Positions 1 to 6,750 of a stretch of DNA of 11,341 nt are shown here, piece after piece. The stretch covers positions 1-11,341 of the forward strand of contig JAAVHK010000026.1 in NCBI GenBank assembly GCA_014799765.1. The letters are read 5' to 3'. Every line of letters begins with the position of its first letter. The first letter of the stretch is position 1. Under the pieces are notes generated by a model. That model saw nothing but the letters and a program-made list of their open reading frames with translations. It was not told the origin of the DNA and searched no databases. A program made the translations under genes and the position numbers. Source of the stretch: Ruminococcus sp. (GTDB lineage: Bacteria > Bacillota > Clostridia > Oscillospirales > Ruminococcaceae).

Positions 1-1
1 T

Positions 2-967
2 TCCAACACATATCATCTGCATGTGCGGACAGGAGATCAAACGATTAAGAAATTGGGCGGACTTCACAAATTTATGTCGTGGAATAAGCCCATTCTTACT
101 GATTCGGGGGGATTTCAAGTGTTCTCCCTCGCGGGGCTTCGAAAGATTAAGGAAGAGGGCGTATATTTTGCATCACATATAGACGGTCACAGAATATTCA
201 TGTCACCTGAAGTAAGTATGCAGATACAATCAAATTTAGGGTCTACAATAGCAATGGCATTTGACGAGTGTATAGAAAATCCGTCGCCGTATAAGTACGT
301 ACTGAACTCCATAGAACGTACAACACGCTGGCTTTACCGCTGTAAAGAGGAAATGCAACGCCTGAACGGTCTTCCGGATACTATAAATAAACATCAGATG
401 TTATTCGGAATAAATCAGGGGTCAACTTTCGACGACTTACGTATAAAACACATGAAAGATATAGCAGAACTCAATCTTGACGGTTATGCGATAGGCGGAC
501 TGGCAGTCGGTGAGGAGACCGAAGAAATGTATCGTATTATCGACGTTGTAGAGCCGTATATGCCTACGGACAAGCCACGTTACTTAATGGGAGTAGGTAC
601 GCCGTCTAATATAATAGAGGCTGTCGCACGTGGTGTAGATATGTTCGACTGTGTAATGCCCAGCAGAAATGCACGTCATGCGACAGTCTTCACATGGAAC
701 GGTATAATGCATTTAGGAAATAAATGTTATGAAACAGACCCTCGCCCGATAGACGAACAATGCGAATGTCCGACGTGCCGGAATTTTTCGAGGGCATATG
801 TCAGACATCTTTTCAAGGCAGGCGAACAGCTCGCCGGCAGACTGGCTGTACAGCATAATCTGTATTTTTATAATACGCTTACGGAAAAAATACGAGAAGC
901 TATAGAAAACGACGAGTTTGAGGACTTCCGGAAGAAATATTCCGGACTTCTTGCGACGAGAATTTAA
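2..967 (+). CDS. tgt: queuine tRNA-guanine transglycosylase, 5'-truncated by window edge
   Basis: This enzyme exchanges the wobble guanine-34 of GUN-anticodon tRNAs for the queuosine precursor preQ1, in the cytoplasm. The frame is open to the window edge: codons before the GTG at 23 read SNTYHLH, matching the family segment GNTFHLWLRPG, so the true start lies upstream and 23 is an internal valine. Visible motifs are TDSGGFQVFSL (Asp codon about 101-103, the family's general acid/base), GGLAVGE for substrate recognition, and DMFDCVMPSRNAR, whose FDC aspartate (codon 647-649) is the family's nucleophile. The zinc ligands are CECPTC (761-778) plus the His of VQHNLYFY (854-856). All catalytic and zinc residues present in this part are intact. 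It is the first visible gene of an operon that also carries queA. It is a bacterial-type enzyme, and the sequence alone cannot say whether it prefers preQ1 or salvaged queuine. Confidence 0.97.
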   Translation, partial: SNTYHLHVRTGDQTIKKLGGLHKFMSWNKPILTDSGGFQVFSLAGLRKIKEEGVYFASHIDGHRIFMSPEVSMQIQSNLGSTIAMAFDECIENPSPYKYVLNSIERTTRWLYRCKEEMQRLNGLPDTINKHQMLFGINQGSTFDDLRIKHMKDIAELNLDGYAIGGLAVGEETEEMYRIIDVVEPYMPTDKPRYLMGVGTPSNIIEAVARGVDMFDCVMPSRNARHATVFTWNGIMHLGNKCYETDPRPIDEQCECPTCRNFSRAYVRHLFKAGEQLAGRLAVQHNLYFYNTLTEKIREAIENDEFEDFRKKYSGLLATRI

Positions 968-979
968 GGGGGTCTGAAT

Positions 980-1351
980 ATGGAAATGTCAGTATTTTTG
1001 CAAAGTGTGATAGATGCCGACGATATGCCGGTAGTAATATGTGATACAAACCATACTATAATATATATGAATCCTACTGCCGTTGAGAGATACGCCAGAA
1101 GAGGCGGTGCGGAGTTAGTAGGGAAATCATTGCTTGACTGTCATAATGCGGAATCAAATATCATGATAGAAAAAGTTGTCGACTGGTTCGGACGGAGCAG
1201 GGATAATAATAAAGTATATACGTTTCATAACAAGGAGAATCACGATATATACATGATAGCCCTGCGAGACGATACCGGAAAATTAATCGGCTACTACGAA
1301 AAACACGAACTCCGTACACCCGAAACGGAAACACGTTATAATATGGATTGA
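980..1351 (+). CDS. small stand-alone PAS-domain protein
   Basis: This is a 123-residue cytoplasmic protein that is almost entirely one PAS fold. The N-terminal part VIDADDMPVVICDTNHTIIY is a typical PAS opening, followed by MNPTAVERY, a GKSLLDCHN segment (Cys54-His55) and the closing strands IYMIALRDDTGKLIGYYE. The G(K/R)S..DCH...S pattern and the final RD..G...G.YE segment resemble the PAS module of DUF438-type proteins, from memory of that family. There is no output domain, membrane segment or kinase. The start is set by AAGGGGG at 966-972, 7 nt before the ATG; the second Met (986) is a weaker alternative. It sits 12 nt after tgt and 12 nt before queA, so it is co-transcribed with both. 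Its ligand and partner are unknown. A sensor or accessory role for the queuosine genes is only inferred from position. Confidence 0.85.
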   Translation: MEMSVFLQSVIDADDMPVVICDTNHTIIYMNPTAVERYARRGGAELVGKSLLDCHNAESNIMIEKVVDWFGRSRDNNKVYTFHNKENHDIYMIALRDDTGKLIGYYEKHELRTPETETRYNMD

Positions 1352-1363
1352 CAAGGAGATATT

Positions 1364-2395
1364 ATGGAACTTTTAAAATCCGATTTTTATTACGACTTAC
1401 CGGAAGAACTCATAGCACAGACACCGGTAGAACCTCGTAACACTTCGAGAATGATGTGTGTAGACCGTCAGACCGGAGCGGTAGAACACGACCATTTCTA
1501 TAATTTATGCGGACACCTGAAAAGTGGTGATTTGCTTGTAATGAACGATTCGAGAGTAATTCCGGCGAGACTATACGGTGAAAAAATAGAAAACCATACA
1601 TTTATAGAATTTTTGTTACTGGAGCAGAAAGGCGATAAATTATGGGAGATAATATGCCGTCCGGCAAAGAAAGCCAAAAAAGGCGTAAAATTTTCATTCG
1701 GCGACGGCAGACTGATAGCGGAAGTAATCGAGGCTAAAGAAGACGGAAACAGAATAGTAAAATTCGAGTGTGAGGGGAATTTTTTCACAGCCCTTGAGGA
1801 CGTAGGACAAATGCCTTTACCGCCGTATATTACCGCAAAAATCGAAAACAAGGAACGCTATCAGACGGTATATTCCCGTGAACTCGGTTCAGCAGCCGCA
1901 CCCACAGCCGGATTACATTTCACACCGGAGATGATAGACGAACTCCACGAAAAAGGCATTAAGACAGCGTTTGTGACATTGCACGTCGGCTTAGGTACAT
2001 TCAGACCGGTCAAGGAAGATAACGTACTTAATCACAAAATGCACAGTGAACACTACTACTTGCCACAGGAGACCGCAGACTTAATCAACGAAACGAAGAA
2101 AAACGGCGGTAGGGTTATAGCGGTAGGAACTACAGCCTGTCGTACTCTCGAAAGCGTAGCGACGTTCTATAATGAGATTTCCGAACATGAGGGTTATACA
2201 GATATATTTATATATCCGTCGTATGAGTTTAAGTGTATAGACGGTCTCATAACAAATTTTCACCTGCCGGAAAGTACGTTGATAATGTTGGTATCGGCAT
2301 TCATGGAATATGAAAATACTATGAACGCCTATAGAATAGCAGTTGAAGAGAAGTACAGATTTTTCAGTTTCGGCGACTGTATGTGTATATTGTAA
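1364..2395 (+). CDS. queA: S-adenosylmethionine:tRNA ribosyltransferase-isomerase
   Basis: QueA transfers and isomerises the ribosyl part of SAM onto preQ1-tRNA, giving epoxyqueuosine-tRNA, the step after Tgt. The 343-residue protein is close to the usual 340-356. Family signatures run in order: the N-terminal SDFYYDLPEELIAQTP, LVMNDSRVIPARLYG (about residues 58-72), HVGLGTFRPV (about 206-215) followed by HKMHSEHY, then TNFHLPESTLIMLVSAFM (about 296-313), and the C-terminal YRFFSFGDCM. The start has AAGGAG at 1353-1358, 5 nt ahead of the ATG. It is part of the tgt-PAS-queA-HAD-phosphoesterase operon, with 12-nt gaps on both sides. No queG/queH, which would finish epoxyqueuosine reduction, is visible in the window. 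The gene looks intact. Confidence 0.97.
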   Translation: MELLKSDFYYDLPEELIAQTPVEPRNTSRMMCVDRQTGAVEHDHFYNLCGHLKSGDLLVMNDSRVIPARLYGEKIENHTFIEFLLLEQKGDKLWEIICRPAKKAKKGVKFSFGDGRLIAEVIEAKEDGNRIVKFECEGNFFTALEDVGQMPLPPYITAKIENKERYQTVYSRELGSAAAPTAGLHFTPEMIDELHEKGIKTAFVTLHVGLGTFRPVKEDNVLNHKMHSEHYYLPQETADLINETKKNGGRVIAVGTTACRTLESVATFYNEISEHEGYTDIFIYPSYEFKCIDGLITNFHLPESTLIMLVSAFMEYENTMNAYRIAVEEKYRFFSFGDCMCIL

Positions 2396-2407
2396 GGAGG
2401 TTCTGAA

Positions 2408-3043
2408 ATGATAGCAATTTTTGACCTCGATGGCACACTTGCCGATACGTTATATGACCTCGCCGACGCTACAAATTACGGCTTGAAAAAATTAGGTTAT
2501 CCGGTACACCCGTATGAAAGTTATAAAAAATTTGTCGGAAACGGCGTACAGAAATTATGTTACCGTGCATTACCAGATGACAGAAAAGACGATACGGAAA
2601 AATTACTTGAAATCTTCAGCGGATACTACGGAGAACATTTCCTTGACAAGACCCGACTTTATGACGGTATAAAGAACTGTCTTGAAGTACTTACGGAAAA
2701 TAATGTAATTCTTGCGGTTGCGACTAATAAGCCACAGGATTTTGCACGGCAGATTATAGATAAATTATTACCTGAATATAGATTCGTGAAAGTTTCAGGC
2801 GGTTGTTCGGAACGTCCGAAGAAACCCGATACAGCTATTATAACGGAAATAGTTTCGGAATATCCGGAAGAAAAAGATATATACATGATTGGCGACAGTA
2901 ATGTAGATATTCAGACCGCAAAAAATGCCGGTATACGTTCAATCGGTTGCGTATGGGGTTTCCGTGATATAGAAGAACTCACCGGAGCAGGTGCGGACTT
3001 CATAGCTGAAACTCCGGAAGACATAGTTAAATACATTATATGA
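2408..3043 (+). CDS. HAD-superfamily hydrolase, phosphoglycolate-phosphatase-like
   Basis: This is a soluble 211-residue haloacid-dehalogenase-type phosphatase. All four HAD motifs are present: motif I FDLDGTLADT (nucleophile Asp6, acid/base Asp8), motif II Thr106 in VATNKPQ, motif III Lys138 or Lys139 in RPKKPDT, and motif IV IGDSNVDIQTAKNAG (Asp163, Asp167). An alpha-helical cap of the Gph/PGP type lies between motifs I and II (about residues 15-85). The substrate cannot be read from sequence; phosphoglycolate or another small phosphoester or pyrophosphate is plausible. The ribosome binding site AAGGAGG (2394-2400) overlaps the queA stop codon, 7 nt before the ATG. The gene ends in the ATGA overlap with the following phosphoesterase, which indicates translational coupling. 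Confidence 0.9.
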   Translation: MIAIFDLDGTLADTLYDLADATNYGLKKLGYPVHPYESYKKFVGNGVQKLCYRALPDDRKDDTEKLLEIFSGYYGEHFLDKTRLYDGIKNCLEVLTENNVILAVATNKPQDFARQIIDKLLPEYRFVKVSGGCSERPKKPDTAIITEIVSEYPEEKDIYMIGDSNVDIQTAKNAGIRSIGCVWGFRDIEELTGAGADFIAETPEDIVKYII

Positions 3044-3627
3044 AAATACTTGTCATTGCCGACGAAGAAAGCCGTTCACTATGGGATTATTGGGATAAAT
3101 CAAAAACCGACGGCATAGACTTGATACTTTCATGCGGTGACCTTAACGCCGGATATCTTACATTTCTTGCGACTATGGTTAATGTAGATGTTCTGTATGT
3201 TCACGGAAATCACGACGAAAGTTATTTAAAAAAATCACCTGAAGGCTGTATCTGTATTGACGACAAAATTATTAATTATAACGGAATAAGGATTTTCGGG
3301 TTAGGAGGTTCAGTGCGTTACGGAAACGGATATTTTCAGTATACGGAAAAGGAAATGAAACACCGTATCAGAAGACGTCGTTTAAGTCTGATTAAAAACA
3401 GGGGATTTGATATTCTTTTAACACATTCTCCGGCAAGAAATCTGAACGATATGGAGGATTATGCACACAGGGGCTTTGAGTGCTTCAATACTCTTATAGA
3501 AAAATATCAGCCGGAATTTTTCATACATGGTCACGTACACCGGAATTACGGAAAATTCACACGTATTCAGAAAGTCGGTGAAACAACTGTAGTAAATGCT
3601 TTTGAAAAATACATAATAGAATTATAA
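3040..3627 (+). CDS. small calcineurin-like metallophosphoesterase
   Basis: This 195-residue cytoplasmic protein has the two-metal phosphoesterase fold. Motifs seen are SCGDL (Asp34), HGNHDE (Asn57, His58, Asp59), LLTHSP (His129) and IHGHVHRN (His165, His167). The usual first motif D-x-H is D-x-E here (Asp8, Glu10 in IADEES), so one metal ligand is substituted. I believe this is seen in related clostridial proteins, but it should be checked. The YfcE-like size suggests a phosphodiesterase acting on a small molecule or nucleotide; the substrate is unknown. It starts inside the stop of the HAD gene (ATGA at 3040-3043) with no separate strong ribosome binding site, so it depends on coupling. It is the last gene of the operon: a palindrome and a new promoter follow. 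Confidence 0.87.
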   Translation: MKILVIADEESRSLWDYWDKSKTDGIDLILSCGDLNAGYLTFLATMVNVDVLYVHGNHDESYLKKSPEGCICIDDKIINYNGIRIFGLGGSVRYGNGYFQYTEKEMKHRIRRRRLSLIKNRGFDILLTHSPARNLNDMEDYAHRGFECFNTLIEKYQPEFFIHGHVHRNYGKFTRIQKVGETTVVNAFEKYIIEL

Positions 3628-3651
3628 TTCATAATTATTAATTATGAATTA
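3625..3651. repeat. AT-only perfect palindrome after the phosphoesterase gene
   Basis: Two 13-nt arms, TAATTCATAATTA (3625-3637) and TAATTATGAATTA (3639-3651), are exact reverse complements around one central T. The left arm begins in the stop codon of the upstream gene. It could form a hairpin at the operon end, but it lacks G/C pairs and a following T-run, so it is a poor intrinsic terminator. It may instead be a small dispersed AT palindrome or a protein site. The rest of 3652-3722 holds only the promoter and ribosome binding site of the next gene. Confidence 0.6.
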
Positions 3652-3665
3652 ATTAACACCGTCGG

Positions 3666-3694
3666 TTGACATTTTTTCCGTATCATGTTATAAT
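3666..3694 (+). promoter_or_regulatory. consensus sigma-A promoter of the fusion gene
   Basis: TTGACA (3666-3671) and TATAAT (3689-3694) are both perfect consensus hexamers, separated by 17 nt, the optimum. Transcription should start near 3700-3702, leaving a leader of only about 20-30 nt. The upstream palindrome and this promoter make the downstream gene its own unit. A second TATAAT at 3702-3707 has no matching -35. Confidence 0.85.
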
Positions 3695-3722
3695 CATTTT
3701 ATATAATAAACGTAAAGGAATG

Positions 3723-6257
3723 ATGTATTTGAAAATCAGCTTTTCCACACTTTCCTGTCCGGAATGGTCATGGTCTGATACATATTCAATAGCTAAAGAC
3801 CTTAAATTCAACGGCATAGAAGTACGTATGCTTGACGACGATATTTTTGCAATAAAGACAAGACCGTTCAGAGGACAGAAATTACCACAGATTATAGAAA
3901 AACTCAATGAACTGAATCTTGAAATTCCTTGTCTTTCAACAGGTATATGCCTTAAACAACCGGAAAATTTCAGTAATACAGAGGCTGAAATAAAAGTCTA
4001 TGCGGAACTTGCACAGAAACTCAATACACCATATGTCAGGGTACTGGCAGATAATAATATCAGTCCGGAAGAAGAAGTAGATGACGACGTTATTGTTGAT
4101 TCTCTCGTGAAACTCATTCCGCTGGCGGAAGAATATAACATAACGCTTCTCGTCGAGACAAACGGCGTATACAGTAATACCGCACGTCTTGCAAGGGTCA
4201 TGGACAGAGTGAAAAGCCGTAAAGTTGCGGTATTATGGGATATGCACCACCCGTACAGATTTGCCGGTGAATCTCCGGAGACGACTGTTTCAAACCTCGG
4301 CGAATATATAAAATTCGTACAGGTAAAGGACAGCATCATGACACCTGACGGTAAACTTGAATACCGTATGATAGGTAACGGAGATATTCCCATAAAGGAA
4401 ATGCTTGCATTGCTTGAATCAATAAATTATATCGGATATATTTCGCTTGAATGGGTCAGACAGTGGGCTAAACAGTTATTCAACGGCGGTATCGTCCTGC
4501 CACATTTTGCGGAGTTCATGAAACCCTATCAGACAAGACACAAGCACGCACTTCAGGATAATATGCAGAATACCGGAAAATATCCATGGCCTAAGGAGCG
4601 TATTATAAATTATACGTTCCCTGACGTCCTTGACCGTGTATGCGAAGAATTTCCTAATCAGTATGCATTCCGGTATACAGAACTTGACTACACAAGAACA
4701 TATCCGGAATTCCGTGACGATGTAGACACATTTGCACGTGCATTACTGGCAATGGGTGTCAATAAAGGTGACCATGTTGCAATATGGGCTACTAACGTAC
4801 CGCAATGGTATATAACTTTCTGGGCGGTGACAAAGATAGGTGCTGTACTGGTCACAATGAACAGCGAATACAGAATACATGAAGCGGAATATCTTTTAAA
4901 GCAGTCTGATACAAGCACACTGGTTATGATTGACGGCATAAAGGATATAAAATACGTGGATATAATAAAGGAACTGTGTCCGGAGCTTGAAACCTGTAAA
5001 GCCGGTGAATTACGTTCCGAAAGACTGCCGTTTCTGAAGAACGTCATAACAATAAGCTCCGAAAACAAAGGTTGTTACACGTGGGAGCAGGCTATTGAAC
5101 TTTCAAAGAATGTACCGTACAGCGAAGTCGAAAAAATCCGCCGTACCATTGATATACATGATGTATGTAATATGCAGTATACTTCCGGAACTACCGGATT
5201 TCCTAAAGGTGTAATGCTGACACATTATAACGTCGTGAACAACGGAAAAGCAATCGGCGACTGTATGGACTTGTCCACCGCCGACAGAATGATGATACAG
5301 GTACCTATGTTCCATTGTTTCGGAATGGTACTTGCCATGACAGCTTCCGTTACACATGGTACTACAATGTCACCGATTACAAAGTTTGCACCCCGAAAAG
5401 CCCTTGACTGCATAAACAAGGGAAAAATAACCTGTTTCCACGGTGTGCCTACAATGTTTATAGCCATGCTTGCACACCCCGACTTCAAAAAGACTGACTT
5501 TTCATATATGCGTACAGGTATAATGGCTGGTTCACCGTGTCCGGTAAAGACTATGGAAGAAGTCATAGAAAAAATGAACATGAAAGAAATCTGCATCACG
5601 TACGGACAGACAGAGGCTTCACCGGCTGTAACCATGAGTAAGACAACCGATACCATTGAACAGCGTGTGAACACAGTCGGCGGAAATATATTCGGCGTTG
5701 AATGCCGTATAGTTGACCCTGAAACAAATGAGGAACTCCCCGACGATACAGACGGCGAATTTGTCGCAAGGGGATATAATATCATGAAAGGTTACTACAA
5801 AATGCCGGAAGCCACTTCAACAGCGATAGATTCGCAGGGCTGGTTGCATACCGGTGACCTTGCCCGCAGACGTTCAGCTGACGGATATTATAAGATTACC
5901 GGACGTATAAAAGATATGATTATCCGGGGCGGTGAAAATATCTATCCTAAGGAAATTGAAGACTTCCTGTATACATATCCCAAAGTGAAAGATGTTCAGG
6001 TAATCGGCGTACCGTCAGAAAGTTACGGCGAGGAAATAATGGCTTGTATCGTTCTGAAAGAGGGCGAAACCGCTACACCTCTTGAAATAAAGAAATTCTG
6101 CCGGAAGCGTATGGCATCACATAAGTGTCCGAAGTACGTCGAGTTTGTGGAGAGTTTTCCGATGAACGCCGCCGGAAAGATTCTTAAATACAAGATGAGA
6201 GAACAGGCAGTTGAAAAACTTAATCTGCAACAGGCGGAAGACATAGTAACAGCATAA
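3723..6257 (+). CDS. sugar-phosphate isomerase/epimerase TIM barrel fused to acyl-CoA synthetase
   Basis: This is an 844-residue two-enzyme fusion, numbered from the ATG at 3723. Residues 1-280 look like an AP-endonuclease-2/xylose-isomerase-type TIM barrel: ISFSTLSCPEW opening, LVETNG (Glu145), LWDMHHPYRF (Asp173, His175/176), VQVKDS and SLEW (Glu243), all candidate metal ligands. After a linker, residues from about 300 to 844 form an ANL-family ligase with TSGTTGFPKG (487-496), YGQTEASP (from 627), GWLHTGD (706-712), GRIKDMIIRGGENIYP (from 727) and the adenylation Lys819 in AAGKILKYK. The ligase half closely matches Bacillus YngI-type medium/long-chain acyl-CoA ligases from memory; no carrier domain is present. 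The start is uncertain: AAAGGA (3714-3719) lies 3 nt before ATG 3723 but 9 nt before TTG 3729, which gives the family-like (M)KISFSTL. The open frame beginning at 3666 lies in the promoter and is untranslated there. The physiological substrate is unknown. Confidence 0.9.
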   Translation: MYLKISFSTLSCPEWSWSDTYSIAKDLKFNGIEVRMLDDDIFAIKTRPFRGQKLPQIIEKLNELNLEIPCLSTGICLKQPENFSNTEAEIKVYAELAQKLNTPYVRVLADNNISPEEEVDDDVIVDSLVKLIPLAEEYNITLLVETNGVYSNTARLARVMDRVKSRKVAVLWDMHHPYRFAGESPETTVSNLGEYIKFVQVKDSIMTPDGKLEYRMIGNGDIPIKEMLALLESINYIGYISLEWVRQWAKQLFNGGIVLPHFAEFMKPYQTRHKHALQDNMQNTGKYPWPKERIINYTFPDVLDRVCEEFPNQYAFRYTELDYTRTYPEFRDDVDTFARALLAMGVNKGDHVAIWATNVPQWYITFWAVTKIGAVLVTMNSEYRIHEAEYLLKQSDTSTLVMIDGIKDIKYVDIIKELCPELETCKAGELRSERLPFLKNVITISSENKGCYTWEQAIELSKNVPYSEVEKIRRTIDIHDVCNMQYTSGTTGFPKGVMLTHYNVVNNGKAIGDCMDLSTADRMMIQVPMFHCFGMVLAMTASVTHGTTMSPITKFAPRKALDCINKGKITCFHGVPTMFIAMLAHPDFKKTDFSYMRTGIMAGSPCPVKTMEEVIEKMNMKEICITYGQTEASPAVTMSKTTDTIEQRVNTVGGNIFGVECRIVDPETNEELPDDTDGEFVARGYNIMKGYYKMPEATSTAIDSQGWLHTGDLARRRSADGYYKITGRIKDMIIRGGENIYPKEIEDFLYTYPKVKDVQVIGVPSESYGEEIMACIVLKEGETATPLEIKKFCRKRMASHKCPKYVEFVESFPMNAAGKILKYKMREQAVEKLNLQQAEDIVTA

Positions 6258-6266
6258 ATATAAATT

Positions 6267-6292
6267 TTGTCCGTACAAAAAAGTACGGACAA
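6267..6292 (+). terminator. stem-loop terminator after the fusion gene
   Basis: TTGTCCGTAC (6267-6276) pairs perfectly with GTACGGACAA (6283-6292) around an AAAAAA loop, a 10-bp stem beginning 9 nt after the stop codon. The tail TTATTATAATAA is T-rich but interrupted, so termination may be partial and allow read-through into the EVE gene. Confidence 0.7.
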
Positions 6293-6301
6293 TTATTATA
6301 A

Positions 6302-6325
6302 TAATAACGGAGGAATTTTTATGAA
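6302..6325 (+). repeat. 24-nt ribosome-binding-site repeat, copy 1
   Basis: The 24 bases ending in ATGAA, with the core AACGGAGGAATTTTTATG, are identical to 6727-6750. The block contains the whole ribosome binding site, spacer and start codon of the EVE gene. Confidence 0.9.
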
Positions 6326-6719
6326 TGAATGGATAGTACCTTGTAATCCGAAATATTATGATATTACAGGTGCTTTTGAAAAAATGAATATTCTTGACTG
6401 GAAACAATCCAGTAAAAAAATACAGCCTGACGATATTGTTTATATTTATGTATCTAAACCTGTTCAGGATATTATTTACAAATGTAAGGTAAATAAAGTT
6501 AATCTTTCACATATAGAAATTGATGATTCGGAATTTGTTATCGACGGTACAAATTATGTAAAATATGAAAGACATATGGAACTGGAACTTATACGGATAT
6601 ATGACGAAAAACCTGTTTCTATTCAAAAAATGAGGAAAAACGATATAAAGGGAAATATTCAGTGTACCCGTCAGGCAAATCAGAAACTCTTAAATTATAT
6701 CAGAACAATTGAAAATTAA
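6321..6719 (+). CDS. EVE-domain (PUA-like) protein
   Basis: This 132-residue soluble protein looks like a single EVE domain, a PUA/YTH-related fold that pockets modified bases in nucleic acid. The opening WIVPCNPKYYDI (Trp4, Asn9) matches the family pattern of W.....NP..YD, and PDDIVYIYVSKPVQDIIYKCKV is the typical G/D-D-x-hydrophobic strand pair. The length suits a stand-alone EVE protein. The start is set by GGAGGA (6309-6314), 6 nt before ATG 6321; the longer frame from 6267 would run through the terminator stem and is rejected. The G+C is visibly lower than in the neighbours (about 28% in a 160-base hand count at the 5' end, against about 45% in a sampled stretch of the next gene), which suggests acquisition by transfer. 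EVE domains often sit in modification-dependent restriction or RNA-modification proteins, but no nuclease partner is here, so its role is open. Confidence 0.75.
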   Translation: MNEWIVPCNPKYYDITGAFEKMNILDWKQSSKKIQPDDIVYIYVSKPVQDIIYKCKVNKVNLSHIEIDDSEFVIDGTNYVKYERHMELELIRIYDEKPVSIQKMRKNDIKGNIQCTRQANQKLLNYIRTIEN

Positions 6720-6726
6720 ATTATTT

Positions 6727-6750
6727 TAATAACGGAGGAATTTTTATGAA
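6727..6750 (+). repeat. 24-nt ribosome-binding-site repeat, copy 2
   Basis: This is an exact copy of 6302-6325, here forming the ribosome binding site and start codon of the secreted peptidase gene. The match stops right after the second codon begins. Confidence 0.9.

Noticed and set aside
3666..3722. N-terminal extension of the fusion protein from a TTG at 3666
   Set aside because: That TTG is the -35 hexamer of a perfect promoter; the region lies upstream of the predicted transcription start.
5225..5785. 186-codon minus-strand open frame within the acyl-CoA ligase region
   Set aside because: It is a shadow of the well-conserved ligase coding frame, without a ribosome binding site or recognisable motifs.
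6267..6320. 18-residue N-terminal extension of the EVE-domain frame
   Set aside because: It would be read through the terminator stem-loop and has no ribosome binding site; ATG 6321 has a strong one at good spacing.
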